A stretch of 37,790 bases of DNA, taken from positions 1 to 37,790 of the forward strand of contig JAZTWP010000016.1 in NCBI GenBank assembly GCA_045636025.1, written 5' to 3'. Below the pieces are notes generated by a model. The model was given only the letters and a program-made list of their open reading frames with translations. It was not told the origin of the DNA and did no database searches. This DNA comes from UBA1081 sp045636025 (lineage in GTDB: Bacteria; Bacillota; Clostridia; Oscillospirales; Acutalibacteraceae). The stretch's first letter is position 1. Each line of letters opens with the position of its first letter. Positions 1 to 7,613 of the stretch are shown here, piece after piece. Made by a program: the position numbers and the translations under genes.

Positions 1-216
1 TGTATAACCTCTGTAGGACTGTGGCAAAATTGCAAACATTATAGCTGAGCCGATTGCACTCAGCTCATCGTCACTTATCGGCTGATATTTTACATTACCG
101 TATGCATCATAGGTGTATGATGCCACAAGCTGACCTGTAACAGAATCAATTGCACCTGAAATCAGCATACAACTTTTAACCTTGCATGTCAAGACTAGAG
201 ACACAGAACCGTCCCC
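1..216 (-). pseudogene. RHS-repeat protein fragment, cut by the window edge
   Basis: Reading the minus strand from about 216 down to 1 gives an open frame that runs off the window. From about 165 it contains VTGQLVASYTYDAYGNV and, near the edge, SYRGYT. These match the last RHS core repeats (tGqlvasYtYDaYGNv ... yRGY.yD), which in intact proteins are preceded by thousands of residues and followed by the hypervariable toxin tip. Here the upstream part is missing: a TAA stop lies at 220-222 and the joining sequence is a short repeat-like motif, not RHS coding sequence. An ATG at 166-168 has no ribosome site. I therefore read it as a decayed or displaced RHS tip remnant; what lies left of the window decides whether a toxin domain survives. 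Confidence 0.6.
198..216 (-). repeat. GGGGACGGTTCTGTGTCTC motif at the RHS break
   Basis: The 19 bases match, from memory, a motif (GGGGACGGTTCT.TGTCTC) that recurs in many Firmicutes genomes near IS200-like/REP-associated transposase remnants. It sits exactly where the RHS similarity stops, so it may mark the break point. The link to mobile elements is recollection, not shown here. Confidence 0.35.
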
Positions 217-400
217 TGATTATTTTTTAACTTTTCAGCTCTTGTATTGCATTATTCAACAGCACATTGGTATCAAACCTTTTTGATTAATTAAATACTT
301 TATACATACTATAAGTAATCAGAAAAACTTAATGTAACAGTTTTTTTTGATTTTTTTATTTTTTGTAGATATTCACAAAGCAAATGTCGTTTTTTTGTGC

Positions 401-437
401 AAAAAAAACCGGACTTCACTTTGTTGTGAAATCCGGT
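401..437 (-). terminator. Terminator of the MacB-like ABC gene
   Basis: On the minus strand the stem ACCGGATTTCAC/GTGAAGTCCGGT (12 pairs, one G-U) is followed by eight T. It starts 14 bases after the stop of the ABC transporter gene. Confidence 0.9.
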
Positions 438-450
438 CTGATTCTGAAAA

Positions 451-2832
451 TTATTCAGCTCTGAGGGCTGCTACGGGGTCTTTCTTCGCTGCCATCTTTG
501 CGGGAATCATACCACCGATAATTGTGAGCACAACGCTGATTGTTGCAAGACCCAATGCATAAAGAGGATTAAGGAATGCAACATTTGAAAGCTCTGTAAG
601 GTGATAGATAATCATATTGATGGGGATTGTGAGCAGGTATGCAATCGCAATACCGAGTGCACCTGAGCAGACACCGATTATGAATGTTTCTGCATTGAAT
701 ACTCGGGTGATATCCATCTTTCTTGCACCGAGAGCACGGAGGATACGGATTTCCTTTGTTCTTTCCATAACAGAAATGTATGTGATAATAGCAATCATAA
801 TAAGTGAAACAACAAGTGAAATTGCTGCAAACGCAACAAGAACAAGTGTAACGGCTTTCATAATTCCGTTTGTCATTTCTGTGATTGTTGCAGAAGCGTC
901 TGTGTAATAAACCTTATCGCCCTCTGCTGCCTTATCATTGAATTCATCAAGATATTTGATGAGAGCTTCTTTTTGCTCAAAGTTTGAAGGGTAAAGGAAA
1001 ATTGCAAAAGGCTCACTGCTTCCGCCATACTTGAGAAGAAGGCTGTTTCTTGCAGAATCATCAACATTTGACATGGGGTTTGAAGGTGTAACGTCAATAT
1101 CAGATGACTTGATATCTGCAACCATTGCTGATTTTGAGTTCATATCAATGATTTCCTGAACAAGGTCATCGCTGTAGGCAACGCCTGCACCGAGGAGACC
1201 GATTGACTGATTTGCCTTAAGACGGACAACACCGCTGATTTTCACTTTGATGTTCTTTTCATTGCCGTACATTGCAGCATAGTCTGTATTCTGAATATAA
1301 ATGCCGTATTCTGACTTTGTGTAGAAAACATCGTTGCCTACAAGTTCAAACTCTGAACCTACGATATCTTTGAAATTAATTTTTTCTGCTTCACCGTCAA
1401 AACCGAGTGCAGCCATAATGTCTTTGTTGATTGTGTTGTCTGTGTTGACAACAAGAACTATTTCGTGAGGATTTGAAGGATATGAACCCTCAAGAACATC
1501 ATAGTAATATTCAAGATATGACTGAGCGCCATCTGCAAGTGTTTCGGGATATGATGAAAGACCGATACCGGTCATATTGAATCCACCCATACCGCCTGTT
1601 GCAGCCATACTGTCCATCATAGCGCTGACACCTGATGAGAATGTATGCCATGTAACACTATTATCTGAATGCTTTCTGAGGACATTCATTGCAACTGATC
1701 TTGCATAACCGATACTGCTACAGATTGCAGGGTCAACATTTTCAAGATATTTGATGTATTCTTCATCCATCTTGTTGATGTAGAGTGTGCTGTCCATCTT
1801 GACTTCTTCAAGAGTGACATAATCTGTATCAACTTCTTCTCTTGTGCCTGAAATGAAGCTTTCCATCTGCTCTTTGCTTGCCTCAATTGCTTCCTCGTCC
1901 ATAATTGTGACTGTCTGAGAAATAAAGAGCGGGAATTCATTGAGTGCATCGCCCTGATATTTATCAATCTGCATCTGAAGACCGTCTGAAAGGCTGAGGA
2001 TAAGAGCAATACCGATGATACCGATACTTGATGCAAGGGCTGTGAGAAGTGTTCTGCCCTTCTTTGTCATAATATTTCTTGCAGAAAGCTTGAGAGCTGT
2101 GCGGAAGCTCATACTTGTTCTCTTGAGCTGATAATCACTGTCTGTTTCTGCCTCGTCATAAGCATTTGTATCTGCTATAACGTGACCGTCTTCAAAGCTT
2201 ACGATTCTGTCTGCATATTCTTCTGCAAGTGCAGGGTTGTGAGTAACCATAATAACAAGTTTATCAGAAGCAATCTCTTTGATAAGATCCATTATCTGAA
2301 TGCTTGTTTTCTTGTCAAGCGCACCCGTGGGTTCGTCTGCAAGAATGATATCAGGGTCGTTTGCAAGTGCTCGTGCAATTGCAACTCTCTGCATCTGACC
2401 GCCTGAAAGCTGATTGGGTCTTTTTGAGATATGGTCTTTAAGACCAACCTTTTCAAGAGCTTCCATAGCTTTCTGTTTCTTATCTGCATCTGAAACGCCT
2501 GAAAGAGTCATACCCATTTCTACGTTATCAAGAATGCTCAGATGTGTTATAAGATTGTAACTCTGGAACACAAAACCGATACTGTTGTTACGGTAAGCAT
2601 CCCAATCGTGATCTGAAAAATCCTTTGTGGATCTGCCGTTGATTACAAGATCACCGCTGTCATATTTATCAAGTCCACCGATGACGTTAAGAAATGTTGT
2701 TTTACCCGAACCGCTGGGACCGAGAATTGCAACAAATTCATTTTTGCGAAAATTTACGCTTACTTCATCAAGAGCCTTCTGCGTGAAATCGCCTGTTGTA
2801 TAGCTCTTTGATATTCCCTTGATCTGAAGCAT
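451..2832 (-). CDS. MacB-like ABC transporter, ATPase fused to FtsX-type permease
   Basis: About 793 residues. Residues 1-235 are an ABC ATPase of the LolD/MacB type: Walker A GPSGSGKT (38-45), Q-loop Q90, signature LSGGQ (142-146), Walker B ILADEPTG (163-170), H-loop H198. A first membrane helix follows at about 262-283, then about 370 extracellular residues, then three helices and the typical end of FtsX/MacB permeases (DPVAALRAE). The family works as a dimer and moves peptides or lipoproteins, or transmits force across the membrane, rather than importing solutes. An upstream ATG at 2850 is in frame, but GGAGGG lies between it and the ATG at 2832, so I take 2832. It lies downstream of a two-component system on the same strand but behind a terminator; export of an antimicrobial peptide sensed by that system is a plausible guess. 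The substrate cannot be read from sequence. Confidence 0.9.
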   Translation of the reverse strand: MLQIKGISKSYTTGDFTQKALDEVSVNFRKNEFVAILGPSGSGKTTFLNVIGGLDKYDSGDLVINGRSTKDFSDHDWDAYRNNSIGFVFQSYNLITHLSILDNVEMGMTLSGVSDADKKQKAMEALEKVGLKDHISKRPNQLSGGQMQRVAIARALANDPDIILADEPTGALDKKTSIQIMDLIKEIASDKLVIMVTHNPALAEEYADRIVSFEDGHVIADTNAYDEAETDSDYQLKRTSMSFRTALKLSARNIMTKKGRTLLTALASSIGIIGIALILSLSDGLQMQIDKYQGDALNEFPLFISQTVTIMDEEAIEASKEQMESFISGTREEVDTDYVTLEEVKMDSTLYINKMDEEYIKYLENVDPAICSSIGYARSVAMNVLRKHSDNSVTWHTFSSGVSAMMDSMAATGGMGGFNMTGIGLSSYPETLADGAQSYLEYYYDVLEGSYPSNPHEIVLVVNTDNTINKDIMAALGFDGEAEKINFKDIVGSEFELVGNDVFYTKSEYGIYIQNTDYAAMYGNEKNIKVKISGVVRLKANQSIGLLGAGVAYSDDLVQEIIDMNSKSAMVADIKSSDIDVTPSNPMSNVDDSARNSLLLKYGGSSEPFAIFLYPSNFEQKEALIKYLDEFNDKAAEGDKVYYTDASATITEMTNGIMKAVTLVLVAFAAISLVVSLIMIAIITYISVMERTKEIRILRALGARKMDITRVFNAETFIIGVCSGALGIAIAYLLTIPINMIIYHLTELSNVAFLNPLYALGLATISVVLTIIGGMIPAKMAAKKDPVAALRAE

Positions 2833-2859
2833 ACTAAAAAATCCCTCCATTAATCTATA

Positions 2860-2871
2860 TACAATATTGTA
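2860..2871. promoter_or_regulatory. Palindrome TACAATATTGTA before the ABC transporter gene
   Basis: A perfect 12-base palindrome lies 28 bases upstream of the chosen start, within the likely promoter region (AT-rich, no clear -35). It could be an operator or chance in AT-rich DNA. Confidence 0.3.
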
Positions 2872-2903
2872 TTTTATACCATTATTTTTAACTGAGTATA
2901 AAC

Positions 2904-2940
2904 ATAAAAAGAGGCTATGAAAAATTTTTTTTTCACAGCC
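2904..2940 (-). terminator. Terminator after the histidine kinase gene
   Basis: On the minus strand GGCTGTGAAAAA pairs with TTTTTCATAGCC (one G-U), followed by TCTTTTT. It separates the sensor kinase gene from the ABC transporter gene, so the transporter probably has its own promoter. Confidence 0.75.
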
Positions 2941-2948
2941 CGTTATTT

Positions 2949-4469
2949 TCAGTTTTTCTTTTTCACATCGAACCAGAATTCGACACCGTTTTCGTGATTT
3001 ATAACACCGTACTCTTCACTGTGAAGTTTCTGAATTGCAGCAACGATGGCAAGACCGAGACCGAATCTGCCCTGAGCTCTTGACATAGCCTTGTCTGCTC
3101 TGTAAAAGCTGTTCCAGATCTGATCAATATCCTTTGATTCGATGGGTTTACCTGTGTTGAAAATGCTGATTCTGTATCTTCCGTTTTCAGTTTCAACGGC
3201 TGAAGCACGGATTTCCATTTCATTATCAACATGAGAAACAGCATTTGAAAGGAAATTGTTCACAACGGTTGAAAGGATGAATCTGTCACCTGAGCAGCAC
3301 ATCTCCTTATCAATGAGATTCACGGCATTGATACCTTTTTCCCTGAATATCTCTGCGTTTCTCTCATACCAGTCTTCAATAAGCTCATAAACGCTGAAAT
3401 CCTCATAAAATACCTGATATTCACCTGATTCATATTTAATAATATCAAGCAGTTTCATAACAAGGTTATTCATACGCTCGGTTTCATTGATAATAGTGTC
3501 ACAATATTTCATTGCTGTTTCGGGGTCAGACTCAAGGAAAACTTTAAGCCCTTCCGAATACCCCTGAATGATTGCGATGGGTGTTTTAAGCTCGTGAGAT
3601 ACACCGGAGATAAACACCTGTCTTAATCTGTCAATTGTTTTTTCCTGCTCAATATCGTCCTGAAGCTTTTTGTTTTTCTGCTGAAGGTCAAGAAGTGCCG
3701 TTTCAAGTGATTCTGACATTTCATTTATACTTTCGGACAAAACGGAGATTTCTGCAATTTTGTTCTGATCACATTTCTGCGAAAAATCAAGTGAAGACAT
3801 ATTTTTTGTAATCTCACTCATTTCACCCAGCGGTTTTGTGATTCTTCTGATTACTTTTGTAAAAACAATCAATGCCGAAAGAACAACAAAGAATGTAACA
3901 ACAGATATGAATGTAACAGCAATCTTTGCATTTGTATCAACAGTTGATTTTATGCGGAAGATTCTGATTGTTATGCCTGATTCTGTTATCCATTCACCCA
4001 CAAGATACATACTGTTTCTTGATGACGATGTATCCTGACTGATTTTGAACGAATTATTTTCCAATTCACCAAGGCTCTGCACCAATTCATAATTCTTCTG
4101 TACCGATGAGGGCAATGAAATTGAATTACTGTTATAGGGAGGTGCTGACATTTCATCTTTGTATGCTGATGAATAAACAAACTTCCCTTCAGAATCATAC
4201 AGCTCAACAGAAATGCCGTATTCATTCTCACAAAAGTCCATTTTATCAAAGAAGTCACCACTGTTTTCATTGAAGGCTTCTTCAATTTCGTATGAAGCAA
4301 AGAATGTTTCTATTGCAGCATACGCAAGATAGATAAAGTCAAGACCTTCAGACGTAACAAAGACAATAAGTGCGATAATGAAACCGCACATAATTGATAT
4401 CATCCCTATCAGCGTCTGGCTGAGGGTCTTTTTACTTTTTTCTTTTTGTTTTCTGATTTTAAGAGCCAT
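2949..4469 (-). CDS. Sensor histidine kinase (VanS/PhoR-like)
   Basis: 506 residues. Membrane helices at about 19-41 and 183-203 enclose an extracellular sensor region of about 140 residues with no domain I recognise. A HAMP linker follows (about 203-255), then a coiled coil. The HisKA H-box is SHELKTPIAI with phosphorylated H292. The HATPase part shows the N-box (NNFLSNAVSH, about 404-413), IFNTGKPI and FGLGLAI. It should phosphorylate the response regulator encoded directly upstream; the genes overlap by 11 bases, so they are translated together. The H-box and ATPase motifs are complete, so it is probably active. The signal is unknown. A terminator ends the transcript here. Confidence 0.93.
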   Translation of the reverse strand: MALKIRKQKEKSKKTLSQTLIGMISIMCGFIIALIVFVTSEGLDFIYLAYAAIETFFASYEIEEAFNENSGDFFDKMDFCENEYGISVELYDSEGKFVYSSAYKDEMSAPPYNSNSISLPSSVQKNYELVQSLGELENNSFKISQDTSSSRNSMYLVGEWITESGITIRIFRIKSTVDTNAKIAVTFISVVTFFVVLSALIVFTKVIRRITKPLGEMSEITKNMSSLDFSQKCDQNKIAEISVLSESINEMSESLETALLDLQQKNKKLQDDIEQEKTIDRLRQVFISGVSHELKTPIAIIQGYSEGLKVFLESDPETAMKYCDTIINETERMNNLVMKLLDIIKYESGEYQVFYEDFSVYELIEDWYERNAEIFREKGINAVNLIDKEMCCSGDRFILSTVVNNFLSNAVSHVDNEMEIRASAVETENGRYRISIFNTGKPIESKDIDQIWNSFYRADKAMSRAQGRFGLGLAIVAAIQKLHSEEYGVINHENGVEFWFDVKKKN

Positions 4470-5145
4470 ATTGTTCAGCCTCTATTTTATAACCTGTGCC
4501 GTATATGGTTTTAATATGTTTTGCACCCCAGTCACCGAGTTTTGTACGAAGTCTTGCAACGTGGGAGTCAACTGTTCTCATATCACCGTCAAAATCAAAT
4601 CCCCAGATGTCATCAAGAAGCTGTTCTCTTGAGAAAACTCTGCCGGGATGTGCAATGAGCTTGTAAAGTATGCCGTATTCCTTGAGAGTAAGCATAACTG
4701 TTTCGCCTGCTATCCATACTTCGTGTGCCTCTGAATCAAGTCTGAGGTCATCAATGACGAATGATGATTTTTCTGTATTTATTTTTTCACGTTTAAGAAG
4801 CACCGCAACTCTCTTCATAAGAACAGAGGGACTGCAGGGCTTTGTAACGTAGTCATCAGCACCGGCTTCAAATCCTGTAAGCTCATCAAACTCCTGACTT
4901 CTTGCAGTAAGCATAATTACGGGGACATTTGATGTCTGTCTGATTGTACGGCAGACTTCCCAGCCATCAATTTTAGGCATCATAATATCGAGAATCACCA
5001 ACGATATGTCTGGATTAGCTCTGAATACCTCAAGGGCCTGTTCACCGTCTGCTGCAGAAAGAGGCTCATAACCGTCACGACGCAAAAAGTCGCAGACAAG
5101 GTTCATAATGAGTTCTTCATCATCTGCTACAAGGATTTTTTTCAT
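4459..5145 (-). CDS. OmpR/PhoB-family response regulator
   Basis: 228 residues. The receiver domain has DDE (8-10), phosphoacceptor D53 in LDIMMPKIDG, T80 and K102; the usual TKPF is TKPC here. A winged-helix DNA-binding domain (Trans_reg_C) follows from about 125, with the YGTGYKIE end typical of the family. An ATG six bases upstream (5151) is also in frame, but GGAGGT sits only two bases before it and eight before 5145, so 5145 is the better start. It is paired with the sensor kinase gene (11-base overlap). queT ends only 40 bases upstream with no terminator between, so read-through from the riboswitch-controlled transcript is possible. Confidence 0.93.
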   Translation of the reverse strand: MKKILVADDEELIMNLVCDFLRRDGYEPLSAADGEQALEVFRANPDISLVILDIMMPKIDGWEVCRTIRQTSNVPVIMLTARSQEFDELTGFEAGADDYVTKPCSPSVLMKRVAVLLKREKINTEKSSFVIDDLRLDSEAHEVWIAGETVMLTLKEYGILYKLIAHPGRVFSREQLLDDIWGFDFDGDMRTVDSHVARLRTKLGDWGAKHIKTIYGTGYKIEAEQYGS

Positions 5146-5177
5146 TTTCATTACCTCCGGAGTGATAGTAGTAGTTT

Positions 5178-5205
5178 ATAATGAATTATTTATTGATTTT
5201 GTCAA
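5178..5205 (-). promoter_or_regulatory. Possible promoter for the two-component system
   Basis: TTGACA (5200-5205, inside the last codons of queT), a 16-base spacer and CATTAT (5178-5183). The TTGACA also encodes Asp in the QueT tail, so it may be coincidental. Confidence 0.35.
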
Positions 5206-5698
5206 AGACTCCCGTTCTTTTAGCAACACGGATAAACGGCAGACCGATAAGCATACACATTACAATCTGACCTGCGGCTATCTGCAATGCGGACAGATAA
5301 AACATTTCTGCTGTTCTGCCTTCAAGATACCAGATTTCAAGACCTATAATAACAGCATTGAACAATACGGGCGGTATTGATGACAACACGGGAAGGTCTT
5401 TGATGCATATTTTTCTGAACCAATAAGTACACATTGCCGCAAGGAATGATGCAAGGCTTCCGCAGACAATGTCTATAATACCGAAAGGACTTGTAAGGTT
5501 TGCAAGTATACAGCCTATTGTGAGTCCCGGTATTGCAGCGGGTGTGAAAACGGGTAAAACTGTCAGTATTTCAGAAAGTCTGAACTGAACAACACCGTAT
5601 GCAAGCCCCAATGCATTTGATACGTATGTCAGAGCGACATACAACGCAGCAATTACAGCCGCCTGTGTCAGAAACAAGGCGGATTTTCTTTTTTTCAT
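5186..5698 (-). CDS. queT: QueT, substrate-binding S component of a queuosine-precursor ECF transporter
   Basis: 170 residues with about five hydrophobic helices. The pattern LGLAYGVVQFRLSEILTVLP, then TPAAIPGLTIGCILANL and GIIDIVCGSLASFLAA, is characteristic of the QueT family. It binds preQ0/preQ1-type precursors of the tRNA base queuosine and works with a shared EcfA/EcfA'/EcfT module, which is not in this window. A preQ1-I riboswitch directly upstream supports the assignment independently. The start is odd: the Shine-Dalgarno AAGGA (5714-5718) is 15 bases from this ATG but ideally placed (7 bases) for another ATG at 5704-5706 that opens an out-of-frame three-codon ORF ending across this start. 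No other in-frame start exists before a stop codon. Confidence 0.9.
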   Translation of the reverse strand: MKKRKSALFLTQAAVIAALYVALTYVSNALGLAYGVVQFRLSEILTVLPVFTPAAIPGLTIGCILANLTSPFGIIDIVCGSLASFLAAMCTYWFRKICIKDLPVLSSIPPVLFNAVIIGLEIWYLEGRTAEMFYLSALQIAAGQIVMCMLIGLPFIRVAKRTGVFDKINK

Positions 5699-5706
5699 TT
5701 TTTCAT
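5695..5706 (-). other. Three-codon ORF (ATG AAA AAA TGA) overlapping the queT start
   Basis: This ATG has the only well-spaced Shine-Dalgarno in the queT leader. Its TGA overlaps the queT ATG (ATGA). Termination and restart, or slippage on the run of six A, would deliver ribosomes to the queT frame. A natural or assembly indel in the A run is the simple alternative. Confidence 0.4.
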
Positions 5707-5713
5707 TCTTCTT

Positions 5714-5755
5714 TCCTTAGTTTTATTTTTAGTCAGGATGGTTTCGAACTGACTG
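5714..5755 (-). promoter_or_regulatory. preQ1-I riboswitch controlling queT
   Basis: On the minus strand: P1 stem GTCAG...CTGAC enclosing a 12-base loop TTCGAAACCATC, then an A-rich tail TAAAAATAAAACTAAGGA. This matches the class I preQ1 aptamer (for comparison, B. subtilis queC has AGAGG, 12 bases beginning TTC, CCTCT and a tail ending ACTAA). The loop CC can pair with GG of the tail's AAGGA, which is the ribosome-binding site, so preQ1 binding should block translation. It lies between a good promoter and queT, as expected. Confidence 0.85.
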
Positions 5756-5773
5756 CGAAATTATCGCATTATT

Positions 5774-5802
5774 ATTTTATCAAATCCGTTAATCAAAGTC
5801 AA
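5774..5802 (-). promoter_or_regulatory. queT promoter
   Basis: TTGACT (5797-5802), 17-base spacer, TAAAAT (5774-5779). It lies about 20 bases before the riboswitch. Confidence 0.75.
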
Positions 5803-5909
5803 GCTGCACTGATTGATTTTCTTTGACCGCGGTTCAGCTTTTTTCGACATATTAATCAAAACTTTTTAAGTCTTTGCAAAAATTTTATGAATTTTACATA
5901 AATTATATA

Positions 5910-5938
5910 TTTACAATCCTAAAAAAACGTGCTATACT
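5910..5938 (+). promoter_or_regulatory. hpf promoter
   Basis: TTTACA (5910-5915), 17-base spacer, TATACT (5933-5938), 50 bases before the hpf start. Confidence 0.75.
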
Positions 5939-5988
5939 GAAATTGAAACAGATGACAAATCTGTATTTCAGGCAAAGGAGATGTAATT

Positions 5989-6513
5989 ATGAATATTACC
6001 ATTATCGGACGCAAATGCTCACCCAGAGAAGCTTTCAAAGACCGTGCAGAAAAGAAACTTGCAAAAGTTGAAAAATTCTTCTCATCTGAAGCTGATGCAA
6101 AAATCACCGCCACTGCCGAAAAATCTTATCAGACAGTTGAAATCACATTAAGCACAGGCGGAATGGTTTTCAGAGCACAGGAAAAGGCAGATACCATTGA
6201 CGATGCTCTTGATAATTGCGTTGATAACCTCATAAGAAGAATCCGCAAAAACAAAACCAAGCTTGAAAAACGTTTCAAAAATGCATCATTTGATGAACTC
6301 TCCTACGAGGATATCCCCGAAGAAACAGAATTTGAGCTTGTGAGAACAAAAGCTGTTGCCGTGAAACCTCAGAGCGTTGAAGAAGCAATTCTTCAGATGA
6401 ATATGCTCGGTCACGAATTTTATATGTTCACCAACTCCGCAACAGACCTCATTTCACTCGTTTATAAGAGAAAGGACGGAGGATACGGACTTCTGGAGCC
6501 TTCTGATGAATAA
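5989..6513 (+). CDS. hpf: Long-form ribosome hibernation promoting factor
   Basis: 174 residues. The N-terminal S30AE domain (about 1-98) begins MNITIIGRKCSPREAFKDR and ends in the basic RRIRKNKTKLEKRF. A short acidic linker leads to the C-terminal dimerisation domain (about 118-174: VRTKAVAVKPQSVEEAILQM, then GHEFYMFTN). Long HPF binds the 30S decoding region and joins two 70S ribosomes into inactive 100S dimers in stationary phase. The ribosome site AAGGAG lies 9 bases before the ATG. The gene is monocistronic, with its own promoter and a GC-rich terminator. Length and both domains are normal for Firmicutes. Confidence 0.95.
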   Translation: MNITIIGRKCSPREAFKDRAEKKLAKVEKFFSSEADAKITATAEKSYQTVEITLSTGGMVFRAQEKADTIDDALDNCVDNLIRRIRKNKTKLEKRFKNASFDELSYEDIPEETEFELVRTKAVAVKPQSVEEAILQMNMLGHEFYMFTNSATDLISLVYKRKDGGYGLLEPSDE

Positions 6514-6516
6514 TAA

Positions 6517-6552
6517 TAAAATTTCCCCGTCGAAAGACGGGGATTTATTTTG
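6517..6552. terminator. Bidirectional terminator between hpf and the epimerase gene
   Basis: Perfect stem CCCCGTC-GAAA-GACGGGG (6525-6542) with A-rich sequence on the left and T-rich on the right. It serves the convergent genes on both sides. Confidence 0.85.
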
Positions 6553-6554
6553 AC

Positions 6555-7604
6555 TTATTTATCTGTCAGCACAGCAAGTGTATGGGCAATACCGTCTGCG
6601 AGGCGGTATTTACCTTGCCAGCCGAGTGCTTCAAGCTTCTTTGTATCGAGCACCTGTTTTGCAATGGGTGTTCTTTCTGCAAGTGCAACCTCATCGGGAT
6701 TTGCAAAAATGAGTTTATGACCTGTCTGCTCTGCCAATTCTCTTGCAAAGCCTGCAATTGTGGTTCTTGAATCTGCATTTGCAATGTTGTAAGCATCTGC
6801 GCTTTCGCCATTAACAAGAACAGTAAGAATTGCAGAAACGCAATCGGCAACATAGTTGTATGAACGCATCTGATTACCTGCGCTGTTGAGAACAATATCA
6901 TTGCCAGCAAGAACATTATTCACAAACTGCACGTTTGCACGGTTATCTGCAGAAGTTGCATTGGGGCCGTATGTGTGACAAGGTCTTACAATAACTGTGT
7001 CTGTACCGTACTGCTTTGTGTACGCTACGCAGAGAGTTTCAGCAGTTCTTTTGCCTGCCGGATAGCAGGAACGGGGCTGAAGTATATCAACATAACCGCT
7101 GTATGCTTCATCAAAAGCTTCGAGTTCAACATCGCCCTGACCGTAAACCTCACCTGAAGACACAAACATAAATCTTTTTACATTATGTTTTCTGCCGTAT
7201 TCAAGAAGATTGTGAGTTCCGCCCACATTACTCATAAGAGTATCAACGGGATAGCTGTTGAATGCCGCCGGATACGCATTACTTGCGGCATGAATGATGT
7301 AATCTGCATCAAAATCAAAATCAGGAGCATTGTTTACATCGTATTCCACAAATTCAAGATTTTCACATTCAATACCGTCAAATCTTGCGCTGAGTCTTTT
7401 AATACTTCTGCCTGCGGCATAAATCTTTATTCCGCAGTTTTTCTGTCTGTTATACTCTGCAAGAACATCAACAATAAACGAACCGATAAGACCTGTTGCT
7501 CCTGTTATAAGAAAAGATGCTCCGTCAAGTTTCTCTATACTGACAACTGAATCTATTGCATTGCAGATATCTTTTTTATAGGTTTCACTTTTATAAAGAT
7601 TCAT
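6555..7604 (-). CDS. NAD-dependent epimerase/dehydratase (extended SDR)
   Basis: 349 residues. Rossmann motif TGATGLIG (34-41), HAASNAYP near 105-112, SSGEVYG (149-155) and the catalytic Y181-x-x-x-K185 (SCYPAGKRTAE). The pattern is that of nucleotide-sugar enzymes such as UDP-glucuronate decarboxylase or dTDP-glucose dehydratase; the exact sugar cannot be told. It is the last gene of an operon, 9 bases after the IspD/TarI-like cytidylyltransferase gene. IspD-like enzyme plus SDR pairs are familiar from synthesis of CDP-activated polyols or sugars for wall polymers, which suggests both act on one activated precursor. No glycosyltransferase lies nearby. The start has AGGTGCAGGT just upstream. 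Confidence 0.88.
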   Translation of the reverse strand: MNLYKSETYKKDICNAIDSVVSIEKLDGASFLITGATGLIGSFIVDVLAEYNRQKNCGIKIYAAGRSIKRLSARFDGIECENLEFVEYDVNNAPDFDFDADYIIHAASNAYPAAFNSYPVDTLMSNVGGTHNLLEYGRKHNVKRFMFVSSGEVYGQGDVELEAFDEAYSGYVDILQPRSCYPAGKRTAETLCVAYTKQYGTDTVIVRPCHTYGPNATSADNRANVQFVNNVLAGNDIVLNSAGNQMRSYNYVADCVSAILTVLVNGESADAYNIANADSRTTIAGFARELAEQTGHKLIFANPDEVALAERTPIAKQVLDTKKLEALGWQGKYRLADGIAHTLAVLTDK

Positions 7605-7613
7605 ACCTGCACC

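Noticed and set aside
240..400. Search for a gene left of the first terminator
   Set aside because: Only AT-rich sequence without a supported start; nothing seen.
2182..2406. Plus-strand frame inside the ABC ATPase gene
   Set aside because: Cys-rich translation opposite the ATPase motifs, no ribosome site; a shadow frame.
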